Below are positions 20,565 through 31,360 of a stretch of 64,000 bases of DNA, piece by piece. The position numbers and the translations under genes were made by a program. Within the stretch, counting starts at the first letter, position 1. Every line of letters starts with the position of its first letter. Location: positions 1,054,001 through 1,118,000 of the forward strand of contig BLLK01000051.1 of NCBI GenBank assembly GCA_021927905.1, read 5' to 3'. This stretch comes from Chaetoceros tenuissimus (taxonomy: Eukaryota; Bacillariophyta; Thalassiosirophyceae; Chaetocerotales; Chaetocerotaceae). Below the pieces are notes generated by a model. The model saw only the letters and a program-made list of their open reading frames with translations, did no database searches and was not told the DNA's origin.

Positions 20565-21185
20565 TCAATGAGGGATTGGGTTGACTTTCTTTTGAGTTCC
20601 ATACGTACTACCACTACCATTCCTATTCCAATTTCCGTTCCTATTTCTACTTCCATTGTTGGAATTCCTATTTTGATTGTTGCCACCTCTATTTTGATGA
20701 TTGCCATTGCTATACTGACTGCCCCCATTTCCATTCGAAGAATGTTGTTGCGATTTCCCCCATGAAAAGTATCCACTATTCTTACTATAAGACCCACTCT
20801 CACCTGCATTATCCCGATTGTAATTATAATATTGCCCATTGTAATTGTTATAATTTGTCCTATAATATTGATTTCCGTCATGGTTTCTTCCATTTTGATG
20901 TTCAGTTTCATCAGAATAATAATGAATAGGATTTTCATAGGTTCTGATACTCATTGTCTTATTCATGAATATATGCAAAACAAGTATAACTTGACTAACT
21001 GCAACCAATATTACTAAACTGATCAACATCTTTTTATATGTAAGAAAGGCAACTGTAGACAAAGTCTTTGTTCCTTCTGATTGCATATTCCTATCATGAT
21101 CATTCTCTTCTATCTCAAAGGTTTGGTATCGATCGGACTGCTCCTCCTTGTCATTTCCAATATTATCACTTCTATTTCGTATCAT
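20565..21185 (-). CDS. single-pass type II membrane protein with Asn/Gly/Tyr-rich luminal domain
   Basis: 206 residues from ATG 21185. An acidic N-terminal segment of about 48 residues is followed by one membrane helix near residues 53-75 (MLISLVILVAVSQVILVLHIF). The rest is low complexity, with Tyr/Asn repeats (TNYNNYNGQYYNYN) and then Asn/Gly/Ser/Arg (NRNGNWNRNGSGS). No catalytic motif is visible. Asn-rich, Tyr-rich segments can be disordered or phase-separating, or interact with carbohydrate, but no function is assigned. Its promoter is shared with the KDPG aldolase gene. Confidence 0.55.
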   Translation of the reverse strand: MIRNRSDNIGNDKEEQSDRYQTFEIEENDHDRNMQSEGTKTLSTVAFLTYKKMLISLVILVAVSQVILVLHIFMNKTMSIRTYENPIHYYSDETEHQNGRNHDGNQYYRTNYNNYNGQYYNYNRDNAGESGSYSKNSGYFSWGKSQQHSSNGNGGSQYSNGNHQNRGGNNQNRNSNNGSRNRNGNWNRNGSGSTYGTQKKVNPIPH

Positions 21186-21378
21186 CTCTTTGCAGCCTGA
21201 AATTTGCTTGGAATATTCGTGAGGATAAGTTTCAAGTTCTTTTCCAGTATGTAGTACGAAGAGTAAGTACGAGTAAATGTAAAAAGATGTGAAGTCAAAA
21301 AAGTGACCGTTTTTCTTTAGTAGTTGGCGGGATCTTGTTTAGTGTCAATAAAAGCCTCTTTTTCGAATCTGAACATGA

Positions 21379-21408
21379 TGACGTGGTCTTATGACGTCAC
21401 GATGACGC
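21379..21408. promoter_or_regulatory. cluster of three TGACG sites resembling diatom CO2/cAMP-responsive elements
   Basis: TGACGT at 21379-21384, TGACGTCA at 21392-21399 (which includes the inverted ACGTCA), and TGACGC at 21403-21408 lie in one 30-bp stretch. These match, in order, the CCRE1, CCRE2 and CCRE3 hexamers described upstream of the Phaeodactylum tricornutum plastid carbonic anhydrase gene ptca1, where a bZIP factor represses at high CO2. They sit 138-167 bp upstream of the KDPG aldolase start and 194-223 bp upstream of the type II membrane protein start. Confidence 0.6.
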
Positions 21409-21545
21409 TGCTTCTTTTTCCTCTTGGATAGATCGCAGCCATTGAACCTCAACCAGTGCATCAAGTGCATCATCTATCTTTCTCACTTTCAAGTCAAGAC
21501 CTTGTTCAATGAAAATATAATCATAAATAAAAGCAAATAACGAAA

Positions 21546-22770
21546 ATGGCACTTAGAATCGCAGCAACCAAATCTCTACGCGCAAGCACCACCGCATCTG
21601 TATCCCGCAGAGCATTCTCCTCCCTTGATCGCATGCAAACCAAGGAAAACTACGAGGCAGTACTTCAAAAGTTCGCAGAGATTCGTGCATGTGCAGTTCT
21701 CCGTACTCCAACCTCTGAAGCATGTCCAAAAGCTATGCAGGCTGCAATCGACGGAGGATTCAAAATCTGTGAATTCACATTGACCACTCCAGATTGCCTC
21801 GATCATCTTGCAGACTTTAGACAAAAGTACGACGGAGATGTCATGGTGGGATGCGGAACCATTCTAAACACTGAAGATGCAGAGAAAGCTATTGATGCTG
21901 GATCTGAGTTCATCATTACCCCAGTCATGCTTCCTGATGTTATCGAGTGGTGTGCTGCTAGAAACATTGTTTGTGTGCCTGGATGTCAAACTCCTACTGA
22001 ACTTGTGAATGCATACAGACATGGTGCACCTCTTCAAAAGCTCTTTCCAGGAGTTGCAGGTACGTTGCTTTTGAATTGTAAAAGTGTCAATCTTTGTTTG
22101 CCACCAGGGCCAATTACTCTCTTGTTCCTTGCTCAAGCAAGAGAGTCCAGACACCCTGGGAGAGGAACGCAACATGTCACTAGGATCACTGAAACGCTGG
22201 CGTTTTGCCAAATATTTAGTCTTCCGCTATCTTTCAGCAGCAATGTTGAAAGATGGTGACATACCTTCTCGCCGTCCTTAAGGCTGTTTTCATAGAGATT
22301 TTTAAAATCTGGAACGTACACATGTGCTTCTACCGTTGAAATCATACGAGTCATAACGGCGATAAATCTTTTGTTTGTAACTTTATTGAATGTTTGCATA
22401 TAGGCAAGAAATCTGCGGTTGTGGCCAGTCAGTGCAAATGTTCAATCTTGTTGTTGTGAATCAATTATATTTGTAGCATCTACATGTTCAAAATTTATTC
22501 ACTCACCTTGTCTTTTTGCAATGTAAAGGAGGACCAATGTGGGTAAAGGCTGTTTCTTCAGCACTTCCATTCCTTTCCATCAACCCAACTTCTGGAGTTG
22601 ACCTTGATAATGCTGGAGAATATTTGAAGCACGGAGCTGCAAGTGTTGGACTTGTTGCTCCACTTTTCACTCCAGAGGCAATTGCTACGGGAGATTGGGA
22701 TCAAATTGCAAAGAATGCTGAAAAGGTTATGAATAACGTTAGACCAGTTGGACCATACATTCGCAAGTAA
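21546..22770 (+). CDS. EDA: KDPG (KHG/KDPG) aldolase, probably mitochondrial
   Basis: Two exons, 21546-22059 and 22529-22770, with a 469-nt GT-AG intron; 251 residues. The TIM-barrel aldolase motifs are present: CEFTLTTP with catalytic Glu76, then LQKLFPGVAG with the Schiff-base Lys at residue 165 just before the splice, and the phosphate-binding segment INPTSGV after it. The enzyme splits 2-keto-3-deoxy-6-phosphogluconate to pyruvate and glyceraldehyde 3-phosphate in the Entner-Doudoroff pathway. The basic, Ser/Ala/Arg-rich N-terminus (MALRIAATKSLRAS...RRAFSS) looks like a mitochondrial presequence, in line with the mitochondrial ED pathway reported in Phaeodactylum. The intron is five times longer than the others in this window. 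The cluster of TGACG sites upstream suggests CO2- or cAMP-linked control (inference). Confidence 0.88.
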
Positions 22771-23054
22771 ACAGTTGGCATAGAGGAAAGAAGGGTCATT
22801 GAATGATTACTGTTGGCATGGTTTTGGAAAATACCATGAATATTAAGTTGATAATGGTAAAGGAGAGACTCGCCTCGTTGCATAGTTTATAAATTATATA
22901 GACGCAAAATCTTTATGTACAGGCTTTTCTGCTTTTCTTTGTATGTTGTAGTTGGTGGACAAATCGGCGAAATACACAAAGCTATTCATGAAACATATAT
23001 TGTTTATGATTTATGTTATGGATATTTAACAAAGAAATACCTTAAGTGAATAGC

Positions 23055-26000
23055 TTAGATTACCGAGTATGGTGTAGCCATGGTTTTACTTTCGTCCATA
23101 AAAGTGCCAACCGAGCCGAGAATATCAAGCTCTCGATCGTCTGAGTTTCGAACTTCATTAATCAAATTCATAGCAACTACTAGAGTTGCCAGGAATGCTA
23201 ACCATGATCCATAGTACAAGTCACCAACAGATTTTCCCGGTCCTCCAATTCCTGTGATTAATGCTAGTGAAAAGGCAAAGAGAACAGCCATGAATGTTGC
23301 CATTATTGCTTCTGCTTTTTGTAGGGTACCTCTTGGATTCGGATGGAAAAATCGAACCAAGGCTGCCAACGACCCTAAAGCCATTCCTATGGAAGAAATG
23401 ATTGTACCAGCTATAGTTCGCTCGCAGAATGTTGCTGTATCATCGCCATGTTCAGCAGCTTGACAAGAATCCTTGACTGTCAGAAGAATATCACAGCACG
23501 ATCCAAACATTACAAAACAAACTTTGACCACTGCAGCCCATAATACAACCATTAGTGGCTTTGATTTGGAAGGAAAAAGTCGTTTGACATAGGATGACAA
23601 TAGCAAGCCGGCATTGAAAATAGTCAGCCACGTGAAGTACTTTGCAAAGGATTGATATTGATTAGTTACAGCCGTGAATATCAAAGAAAGTGAAAAGGAC
23701 AATGCAGCGAAGGTTACTTACATACATACTGGCCATTTCAATCTCTCCAATGTCATTTACAGCCCATGAGGACTCATAGTGGAGTGTTAGCACTAAATTA
23801 CCCATCCAAATAAAAAGTAGGAACGCCGCTACTATTCCACCAACTGAAAATCGATCCACAATTTCGTAAGTCTTTTTATTTAGACAAAGAACGAACATCA
23901 TAGTACAAAGTGTCATGAATACAGCTGGGCAGATGACCATGTACAATTGCGCAACGTCTAGTTTTCCATACGAAGCATGAAATGCAGCATCAATAACTGA
24001 TATCAAATAAACGAAGGAGAATATTGCACCAGATGCCCACCGTTCAACCCTCTTGGCTCGACTGGCTTCCTCCTCTACAACCATTCTCTCTTCAAACATT
24101 TGATGTAATCCATTCTTTTCTGGAATAGGCATTCCGCCAATGTATGATCCGATAGTGCCATCTTCGTCACCGTCTGAGCTTTGAGTTGGAGAAAGCATAA
24201 CAAGTCGCATCGATACCTCTTCTTTAACTTGGAAATTTGTATGAAGACTGAAGTCCCTCGCCATGCCATGTCGAGAAAACTTTTGATTTGGAGGTTTAGC
24301 AGTGACTTCTCTTGGAACAAAATCCTTCTCTTCGCCACTGACTCCAATGTCTTCTTCATCCTCTTCAAAAATATCTTTGATACAACTGAGGACGAGCTTC
24401 ATACTACAGACGAATGCAATCCACGAAGAATAGTATAGATCTCCTACTCTCGAGGCTGGTCCTTCCACAGCAGTACAAAAAATTGCATTGATTGCCAACA
24501 CAAATGAAATCACACAGGAGAGCATTGCCTCCAAATGCAATGGAACGAATTTTCTTCTTTTTCGTAATAGCTCGCGATACGTTTCACGATCATTGAGTAG
24601 CTTCGACGAAGATTTTATTTGTGCTGTCACTTTCCGGCTCATGATGAAATGTGCCAACAAAGCAAATAATGACAGACATACACAAAAAATTCCTGTCGCT
24701 ATTGCAGCTCTGGTTCTTTCACATTTCGATGGATGGATGAGCCCATAGTCATCTCTAGATTTGAGTGAGATGTAGCCATGTACAATAGAACAAACACTTC
24801 CATCTTCTTCTATCTGCCCATTTTCTAGTGCAGTTGGATAGATATCATTTTTCCATACACGCTGGGAACTTGTATAAATCAGAATGGAAGTAATAAGCAA
24901 TATCAACCAAAGCCCTGTTCTATGTCTTAGCTTGTATAAAATTTCGTGCCATGAACTTCGTTTCACTTTGATCACTTGCTGCTGCGATTTGGACCAAGTC
25001 ATGACGGTCTCTACTGCATTTGTCTGTGTAAATTGATATTTTGTAATTCTATCAAGCTCGTGTCGCAAATTCTTGGTCACATGAAAATGCTTATATGTGA
25101 TTCTCCCTAGTTCATATACAAGAGCAATACTCACAGCAAGACTACACCAACTGCTATAGTATAGATTAGCATTCTGCCCTACTTCACCAATATAGTTGAG
25201 TGCACCTAAACTTTGAAAACGAAGCTTGAACAAATCTTGCGAATCCACATCTACTCTTGGCGCATTCGATTCATCTGCAATTAAAATCTTTGAATAAGAG
25301 CATAACATTGCGCAAACTAAGCTAAGAAAACAAAGCTTGATACAACTCGTCAAATGACTGGACTGATGCTCGACATGTTCTTTGAATTCTTCATATCGTT
25401 TCCGGTCTCTGTCCAGCTCCCCTGAGAAATAGATATTGTCTGGTATACTACTCTGATCATCCTTTTGTTTCTTCAATTCATTGTTATCAATAGTCCATCG
25501 ACAGCATATATAGCTTAGTAATATGACAATTGGATATATTGGAATTGTAGCAGATATAAATAAATCTCGGCATTGCTCCGCTTGATTAGCATCATAATAG
25601 TTCCCTTCATCTCCATAGTTATTGTAGTAATACATTTCATTTTCCTCTAATTGTCTTCCGCCGTCATAGTTATAGTAATCATTGAGAGTATCTTCTTCAC
25701 GAGAAAGCCAGGGAAGAAAATCTTCCCAAGACCAGACGTTGAGACCTCTTGTACAATTTACGGCAGCATCTAGAGCACTCAGGAAAGCCAAGGCAGTGCT
25801 CAAAAGAAGTGCAGCAAATAGAGTAAAAATATGATTATACTTTGGTATCAGATGTGTTTTCGTGATGGAAGGCCACGTAGAAACACTATCATTGTGGGGG
25901 AGGGTAGATCCATGATCATGCGATCCAGAATAAAATACGGGGGGAATCTCTGATGAATCATTGTGAATTTTACCTTCTCGGAACGGTGGAGCGAAGGTAA

Positions 26001-26214
26001 CTGATTTTGAATCATCTTGGTTCAAGTATGCTGTAGCCGATTGCATCATCTCGTCATTTTCGATAGTATTCATATTATTGTAGACATTTATCCCAGATGA
26101 TTGATGGTTACTTGGAGGAAAGAAATACAACAAAAGGAATACACACCTCATCGAAAATTGGTTAGATTGCAAGATTGCAAGAGAAGAGAACAAAACCACA
26201 ACGGACAAACACAT
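23055..26214 (-). CDS. large polytopic membrane protein of four tetraspan-like units (about 16 membrane helices)
   Basis: Two exons, 26214-23722 and 23639-23055, with an 82-nt intron (23640-23721, phase 0). 26214 is the first ATG, giving 1025 residues; an alternative start at 26073 (MNTIENDE) would give a shorter cytosolic N-terminus. After an acidic N-terminal region, four similar blocks each show about four hydrophobic helices. The extracellular loop before the fourth helix is conserved: NLYYSSW, GDLYYSSW, ASMYYFTW (formed across the splice) and GDLYYGSW. Each loop motif is followed by a helix and a charged segment. Cytosolic linkers are acidic (EEDEEDIGV). I do not recognise a transporter signature. 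The repeats suggest fusion and duplication of a four-helix MARVEL/claudin-like ancestor. Function is unknown. Confidence 0.7.
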
Positions 26215-26743
26215 AAAACGTCCCGTTTCCAACCACAAGACTGAGCTATTTATATATTATCTTCCTGTCAAAATGTCATAAATAATTCCGACTGCTAAAA
26301 TTTTAGATAGAAGAATCGTACGTACCTCTGTGTGTATCATTCTTCTCCCTTCTCCCACCTCTTTCACCTCCTTGCACCGGTACTTTACATACTTACTACT
26401 ACGTACGTTTTCCTTTGATCCTTTTTCAAGTGCCACAGTAGTTTTATGTACTCGAAAGGTGTAGACCACAGAAAATGACGGACGGATAATCTTCATTCTG
26501 AGAGGAATGCAGACCTCAAACTTGAAAAATATAGGCAATCTATCTTCTATCTTCTGCATGCTTCCTTGACTGAAAATGACCCGTTCTCACGTTGTTGATG
26601 TCTCATCATTGGAGACCCTTCCTTCTTTCTTCCACGTTTAGAATTATTTACTTCGTCACTTTCAGGAACGACAAAACGGAGAACTCTTCAGAAAACGTGC
26701 AACAAAACAGAATTGCATTGGATATCATCCACCACAAGAAAAA
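26215..26743. other. divergent intergenic region, no gene accepted
   Basis: Upstream of the polytopic gene and the first HSF-like gene. An ATG frame on the minus strand (26257-26559) is basic and has no motif, so it was not accepted. Confidence 0.5.
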
Positions 26744-27738
26744 ATGGGGGATACTATCAGTGAACGCAATTCCAACAGTAAAGTTGATGCATTGGTTGAT
26801 GCATTGGAGCAAATGACAACTTTTCTCAAGAATAACAACATTCGCAATCAATCCATCAAACTACCCGAAAAGGTATGTTTTTGTTCCCACGATAGATATA
26901 GAGAATTCGTTACACGTTTAACTGACATACTTTACCTACTATATAGTTGATGTACATTCTCAATGAATGCTCAAACACGTACAGCGAGATCCTACGCTGG
27001 TCCAAAGATGGTAAATCTATAATCATCAAGAACCCTCAAGCATTTGAAGAAACCATCACTCCAAGATTCTTCAAGAAGAAGTGCTCTTTTGATAGCTTCA
27101 CTCGCAAGGCACGAAGATGGGGCTTCTCTACAAAGCGCATGCTTTCAAAAGATGAGCTGAGCGACAAAAAGTATAGTAAGATGTGGATCTTTCACAATCC
27201 TAACTTTAACAAAGAAGCAGGATTGAAAGGATGCCAAAAGCTCAATAGTAATACAGCAAGGAAAGACCCACGAAAGGAAAAAACTCGAATACAGCAAATG
27301 AAGGAAATTTATCTCAATGAGAGTACAGGTCCTCATGATTCGTTCTATAGTGCTCCTTTGCAACAACGTGCACATTTGGAACAACAAAGAATCAGGTTCA
27401 ACTTAGAAATGGCCAAGCAGTCAGATGTTCTACATTATTTACGCGAAAAACGCCTTCGAACTCAGAAAAGGCTACATCAAATGACCATCACGATTGCAAA
27501 GCAATCTTTCATTTCAAGAGAAGAAGAACGAATTCGAAATATGCATATAAGTTACGATTACCATTCTCAAATAATTATGCAAAAAGCAATCACTGCTGCA
27601 AATGTTACCAACACTAATGGTATTCCCGGCGGTTCTTCTCTCCAAAAAATGTTCAATCGTTCGAGTGCCTTTCCTATGAAGGATAACGGAAGCAAAAGAT
27701 TGAACTACTGTCAAGAATATGGCGCACACTCAAAATAG
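26744..27738 (+). CDS. HSF-type DNA-binding protein (copy 1)
   Basis: Two exons, 26744-26872 and 26947-27738, with a 74-nt intron in phase 0; 306 residues. The HSF winged helix spans about residues 40-130: LPEK|LMYILNE, SEILRWSKDGKSIIIKN, then the recognition helix region FKKKCSFDSFTRKARRWGFS and WIFHNPNF. Diatoms have a large expansion of HSF-like factors, many with divergent DNA-binding domains; here the conserved SFxRQLN core is replaced by SFTRKAR. The C-terminal half is basic and Gln/Leu-rich with coiled-coil potential (QQRAHLEQQRIRFNLEM). It is a likely transcription regulator, targets unknown. Copy 2 lies about 1 kb downstream with the intron at the same codon. Confidence 0.82.
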
Positions 27739-28681
27739 GTAGTTGTAATATCAATGTATCAATATTGGATATAAAATGACGAATTGGTTGATTCTGTTAG
27801 CTATCCCATATCCCACATTATTCACAATTTGAAGTCCAAAGCTGAAAAAGGTGGAGGGATATTTTGAAAGGTGCTGGCAATCTGAAATAGGATAAATTTT
27901 TTAAAAATGATTTTGCTCTTTTATGAGTTATATCATTTCCGCAAATACTATAATGATGTATTCTTTTTTCTTAATCATTAACCAGTGTATACTAGATGTG
28001 AATTCCACTCAAAAGCACATGATGCGAAACAGTTCTCTATCTGAATCTTGTCTCAACGCACAGAGTAGGAGACGGTGACGCAGTAGGTTTGTTCTGACAC
28101 CAGTTTTTCCGAGATTCAAACATGCAGCGGAACTTATTTCTCCGTCTTCTTATGAGAAGGAGTATTGAATAAATAATACATTTCGAAATTTCTATTTGTT
28201 CCTCTCCGGATATCCATGAACGATTGGACATTCAATTGACAAATCTGCACAAATACTCCGAATCACCGAGATATGTTTTCCCTTTCTTATTTTAGCAATG
28301 AATTTGAATATAAATGGATCCATATATGCCCGGAGATTAGATTGAATGATAGGGAAATAATCATATATATTTTAAATCTTGTGATTATTGATTTCTTCTA
28401 AAGTAAATACAATTTTATTTTTCACTATTTTTCGGACAAACTTTTCCACACATGAGAAGGTTTGGTGCTGCAGTGAAGCATTTGGGAGGCAGCAGGAAAA
28501 CCCGTCGAAAGACCCGACCAAAGACCTATCGAATCGGGGAGGAAACACCCCTTCTTCGATTTCAATCACAAAAGCAATCGTTCAACGAGCGGTAATAAAA
28601 AAAGTTAATAGAACCAGAAGCAGGCCAGTGTGATGTTCTATTCCGAAACATTCATAAATTGTAGAAAGACAAAAAATCAGC
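27739..28681. other. intergenic region between the two HSF-like genes, with one basic uORF
   Basis: Mostly AT-rich, with no gene. A 47-codon ATG frame at 28452-28595 encodes a very basic peptide (RKTRRKTRPKTYRIG) just upstream of the second HSF gene. It could be a uORF or chance. Confidence 0.4.
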
Positions 28682-29777
28682 ATGAGCTCCGAAGCAAAGA
28701 ACATGATTGCAAAAGCAACAAATGAGATGCTTTTATTCTTCAAGAAAAGACGTGGGATGCAGAAGAAGCAAGTGGCTGTGAAACTGCCGGAAAAGGTACG
28801 CTAATTCTATTGTTACACTCCATGGTTTTCTAGTATAGACTCTAACCTCCATATCACGCAAATTCCATCACATCAAGCTTCTGTATATTCTCAATGAATG
28901 CTCGAACGAATACAGCGAGATCCTTTGCTGGTCCAAAGATGGTAAATCCATCTTTTTCAAGAAGCCTCAAGCATTTGAGGATATCATCACTCCAAGATTC
29001 TTCAAGAAAAAGTGTTCTTTCGATAGCTTCACTCGCAAGGCAAGAAGATGGGGTTTCTCCACCAAATATATCTTTGTAAAAGGCGACAAAGATAGTGGCG
29101 AAAAATATAGCAAGGTGTGGGTCTTTCACAACCCTGACTTCACCAAGGAAACAGGATTTGATAGATGTTTGCACATCACTACAACGATGAGTATTAAGAA
29201 GTATGTTCCTCGCACTTCAACTGCTGGATCTTCCGGCAAAAATGTCACAAAAGCTATGAAATCTTTTCCACCCAAAGCAAGAAAGGTTTCGTGTGATGGA
29301 TCCATGACATATTCATCTCCATCTTTGAGATCAGAGGCTATCGAATCCCAGTCCCTTTTACCTAAAGAAAAAGGATCAAATTCAAGAAATCCCATTTCCA
29401 TGTTACTTGAAGCTGAGCGTCTTATAGAAGATCCACAAATAAAGGAACCTCTCCCAGCACTACCACCTCTTCCAGCATTTGATACTCCAGCGTCAGGTGA
29501 TGAACACTTGCCACGAGCAGAAGAGTTGAGCCTATATAGAAAACATGAAGAAACTCCAAGTCCTGCTCTTTCGCTCGATTTGCTCAAAGAGGCAAATCGC
29601 CAATTAGAGCTCAGGAATCAGATGGCGCTCTATGAAGCTTACCGGGTCATGAAACTCCGAGAAGCGGCAAGGGAAGCGAGATTGCTTTTGCAAAGGCAAA
29701 ATCTACTTGCTCAATATCTGCGTCTTAGACAAGAGGAACAGCGATCATCCTTTCACTCCAATAGGTACAGAATCTAA
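28682..29777 (+). CDS. HSF-type DNA-binding protein (copy 2)
   Basis: Two exons, 28682-28795 and 28878-29777, with an 82-nt intron in phase 0; 337 residues. The first exon, 38 codons, ends VAVKLPEK, just as copy 1 ends IKLPEK. The second begins LLYILNECSNEYSEILCWSKDG, continuing the HSF winged helix through FKKKCSFDSFTRKARRWGFS and VWVFHNPDF. The two genes share both intron position and domain sequence, so they are tandem duplicates. The C-terminal half is rich in Glu, Pro and Leu and ends in a helical segment (QMALYEAYRVMKLREAARE), a possible oligomerisation region. A nuclear transcription factor is inferred. Confidence 0.82.
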
Positions 29778-29808
29778 TCTTGAGGAGATACTATATTTTT
29801 GATTTATG

Positions 29809-29872
29809 TACTTGCATATGAAAGCAGTCTATATGTACCCCAAAATACTTGAATATGAAAGCAGTCTATATG
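29809..29872 (+). repeat. 27-nt direct repeat, period 37
   Basis: TACTTGCATATGAAAGCAGT begins at 29809, and TACTTGAATATGAAAGCAGT at 29846. Both copies continue with CTATATG and differ at one base. It lies just downstream of the second HSF-like gene. Confidence 0.8.
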
Positions 29873-29966
29873 AAGAAACTACTGTGTATTTCTGAAACTA
29901 ATTTTCTATATAAAACAATTATTATCCATGAACTTGTTCCAATATTGTATGAACCTAGAAATAATC

Positions 29967-31064
29967 CTAGTTGTCCAAGCTTCGTAACCAAGGTAACATA
30001 TTCTCATGAATTTCAACCGGAACTTCATCCTGAGGACAATGACCAACATTCTTCAAAATCTTGAGAGTATACTCCCCATTCGTATACTGTCCAAAGTCAA
30101 GTCCACGATGATTTCCCTGATCAACCGGAACCCAAGGATCTGAATCTCCCCAAAGTGCTAGAATCGGAACATTGATATTCTTCAAGTACTCTTCAGGAGT
30201 TGGACCTGCATCACCTCCAAAAACCTTTAGAAATACATCCTTTGCTCCTTCGTCATCACTCGGTCCCAAGAGAATTTCCAACAACTCTTCATCAACATTT
30301 GTTTGATTCGCATAGACATTTTGACTAATCAAAATACTTTCAACATTCTCTCTTGTCTTGAAATTTTCAAAGAACTTGCCTCCATATCCATCAGGAGACA
30401 ACACAACCTTTTGTACAAAGTACATGATGGGCTTTAACAAAAGCGGCAACTCCTCATAACGAAACCCAGACATGCCTTGTGCACAATTGAATAGAACACA
30501 ACCTTTGACCAAATCTTGATTCTTGGCAGTTACTCCAAGACTACAGAGTCCACCTATAGAATTACCACATACGACCCACTTTTTTGCATTCATTTCTTGA
30601 ATAAAGTCCGTCAAAAGTTGAACCCATAGCTCGATGGAATACTCTTCATCCGAAGGTTTATCACTCCCTCCGAATCCTAATAGATCTACAGCATATACTC
30701 TATACCCAGCTTCTACCAACAATGGAAAATTATACCTAAAATGATTGACATTGGCTCCAAAGCCGTGGACTAATAGGATCGGCGGTGCATCTTTTTCTCC
30801 TTCTACTTTGTAATTGATGTTGTGTGTTTTTCCAGACAAAGGGTTAGTCCACTGATATGTATTATGAAATCGCTGCACAAGTGGTTTTGAAGTTTCAATA
30901 GTTTCTGTGTTTGTAGATGATAGAGCTGTCGAGAGTTCTTTGATGCTGATGAGACCATTACTGCTTTTGAAACTTATGGAAGACGGACTGAAAGCAGCTG
31001 CTTGTACTAGGGACAGGCAAACGATGCAAAGAGCTTGCAGAAGAAAGACTGTGCCATGCATCAT
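29967..31064 (-). CDS. plastid alpha/beta hydrolase of the chlorophyll dephytylase/pheophytinase type
   Basis: 365 residues from the ATGATG at 31064; upstream the frame is open only through GTG. The N-terminus is a signal peptide (TVFLLQALCIVCLSLVQA) joined to AAAFSP at residues 22-27, the classic diatom complex-plastid import motif with Phe at the cleavage site. The hydrolase fold shows the oxyanion motif LLVHGFG, the nucleophile elbow GNSIGG with Ser169, the acid in WGDSDPW, and the catalytic His in GHCPQDE. GNSIGG and GHCPQDE-VP are shared with plant pheophytinase and CLD1, which remove phytol from pheophytin or chlorophyll. A role in chlorophyll turnover is inferred; other plastid esterases cannot be excluded. 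A TGACGTCA site lies 178 bp upstream. Confidence 0.8.
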   Translation of the reverse strand: MMHGTVFLLQALCIVCLSLVQAAAFSPSSISFKSSNGLISIKELSTALSSTNTETIETSKPLVQRFHNTYQWTNPLSGKTHNINYKVEGEKDAPPILLVHGFGANVNHFRYNFPLLVEAGYRVYAVDLLGFGGSDKPSDEEYSIELWVQLLTDFIQEMNAKKWVVCGNSIGGLCSLGVTAKNQDLVKGCVLFNCAQGMSGFRYEELPLLLKPIMYFVQKVVLSPDGYGGKFFENFKTRENVESILISQNVYANQTNVDEELLEILLGPSDDEGAKDVFLKVFGGDAGPTPEEYLKNINVPILALWGDSDPWVPVDQGNHRGLDFGQYTNGEYTLKILKNVGHCPQDEVPVEIHENMLPWLRSLDN

Positions 31065-31241
31065 GTCTCGTTTAATAATGTAAGATAAAGAGGATGCCTT
31101 ATATGGAAAAGAGTGAAGAGAAACTGTGGTACTGTTTTTAAGATGGTAAAGAATATCAAGGAGGGAAAGATGATGTGGCAAAAGTGGCAAAAGATACCAA
31201 AAATACCAATGCGTGATGAGTGGACGTGTGATGTGGCCTTT

Positions 31242-31249
31242 TGACGTCA
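31242..31249. promoter_or_regulatory. TGACGTCA site (bZIP/CRE-like)
   Basis: A perfect palindrome between divergent starts: 178 bp upstream of the plastid hydrolase ATG and 216 bp upstream of the ankyrin-type ATG. Similar to the site in front of KDPG aldolase. Confidence 0.45.
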
Positions 31250-31320
31250 CGAGACAAGGTTATGGGCCGACTAAATCCGACCAAAGCTATTCCTCACCCG
31301 ACCTGAAAATTGAATGAGAG

Positions 31321-31360
31321 TGTGTGATGTGTGTGTGATGTGTGTGTGATGTGTGTGATG
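31321..31360 (+). repeat. TGTGTGATG microsatellite
   Basis: Imperfect repeats of TGTGTGATG and TGTGTGTGATG, four to five units. Likely variable between strains. Confidence 0.85.

Noticed and set aside
22133-22399. 88-codon antisense frame in the KDPG aldolase intron
   Set aside because: No recognisable domain; kept only as an observation about the intron.
26257-26559. 100-codon minus-strand ATG frame between the polytopic gene and the HSF-like gene
   Set aside because: Basic, no motif, and directly followed by a TATA-like stretch before the polytopic gene. Probably chance or leader sequence.
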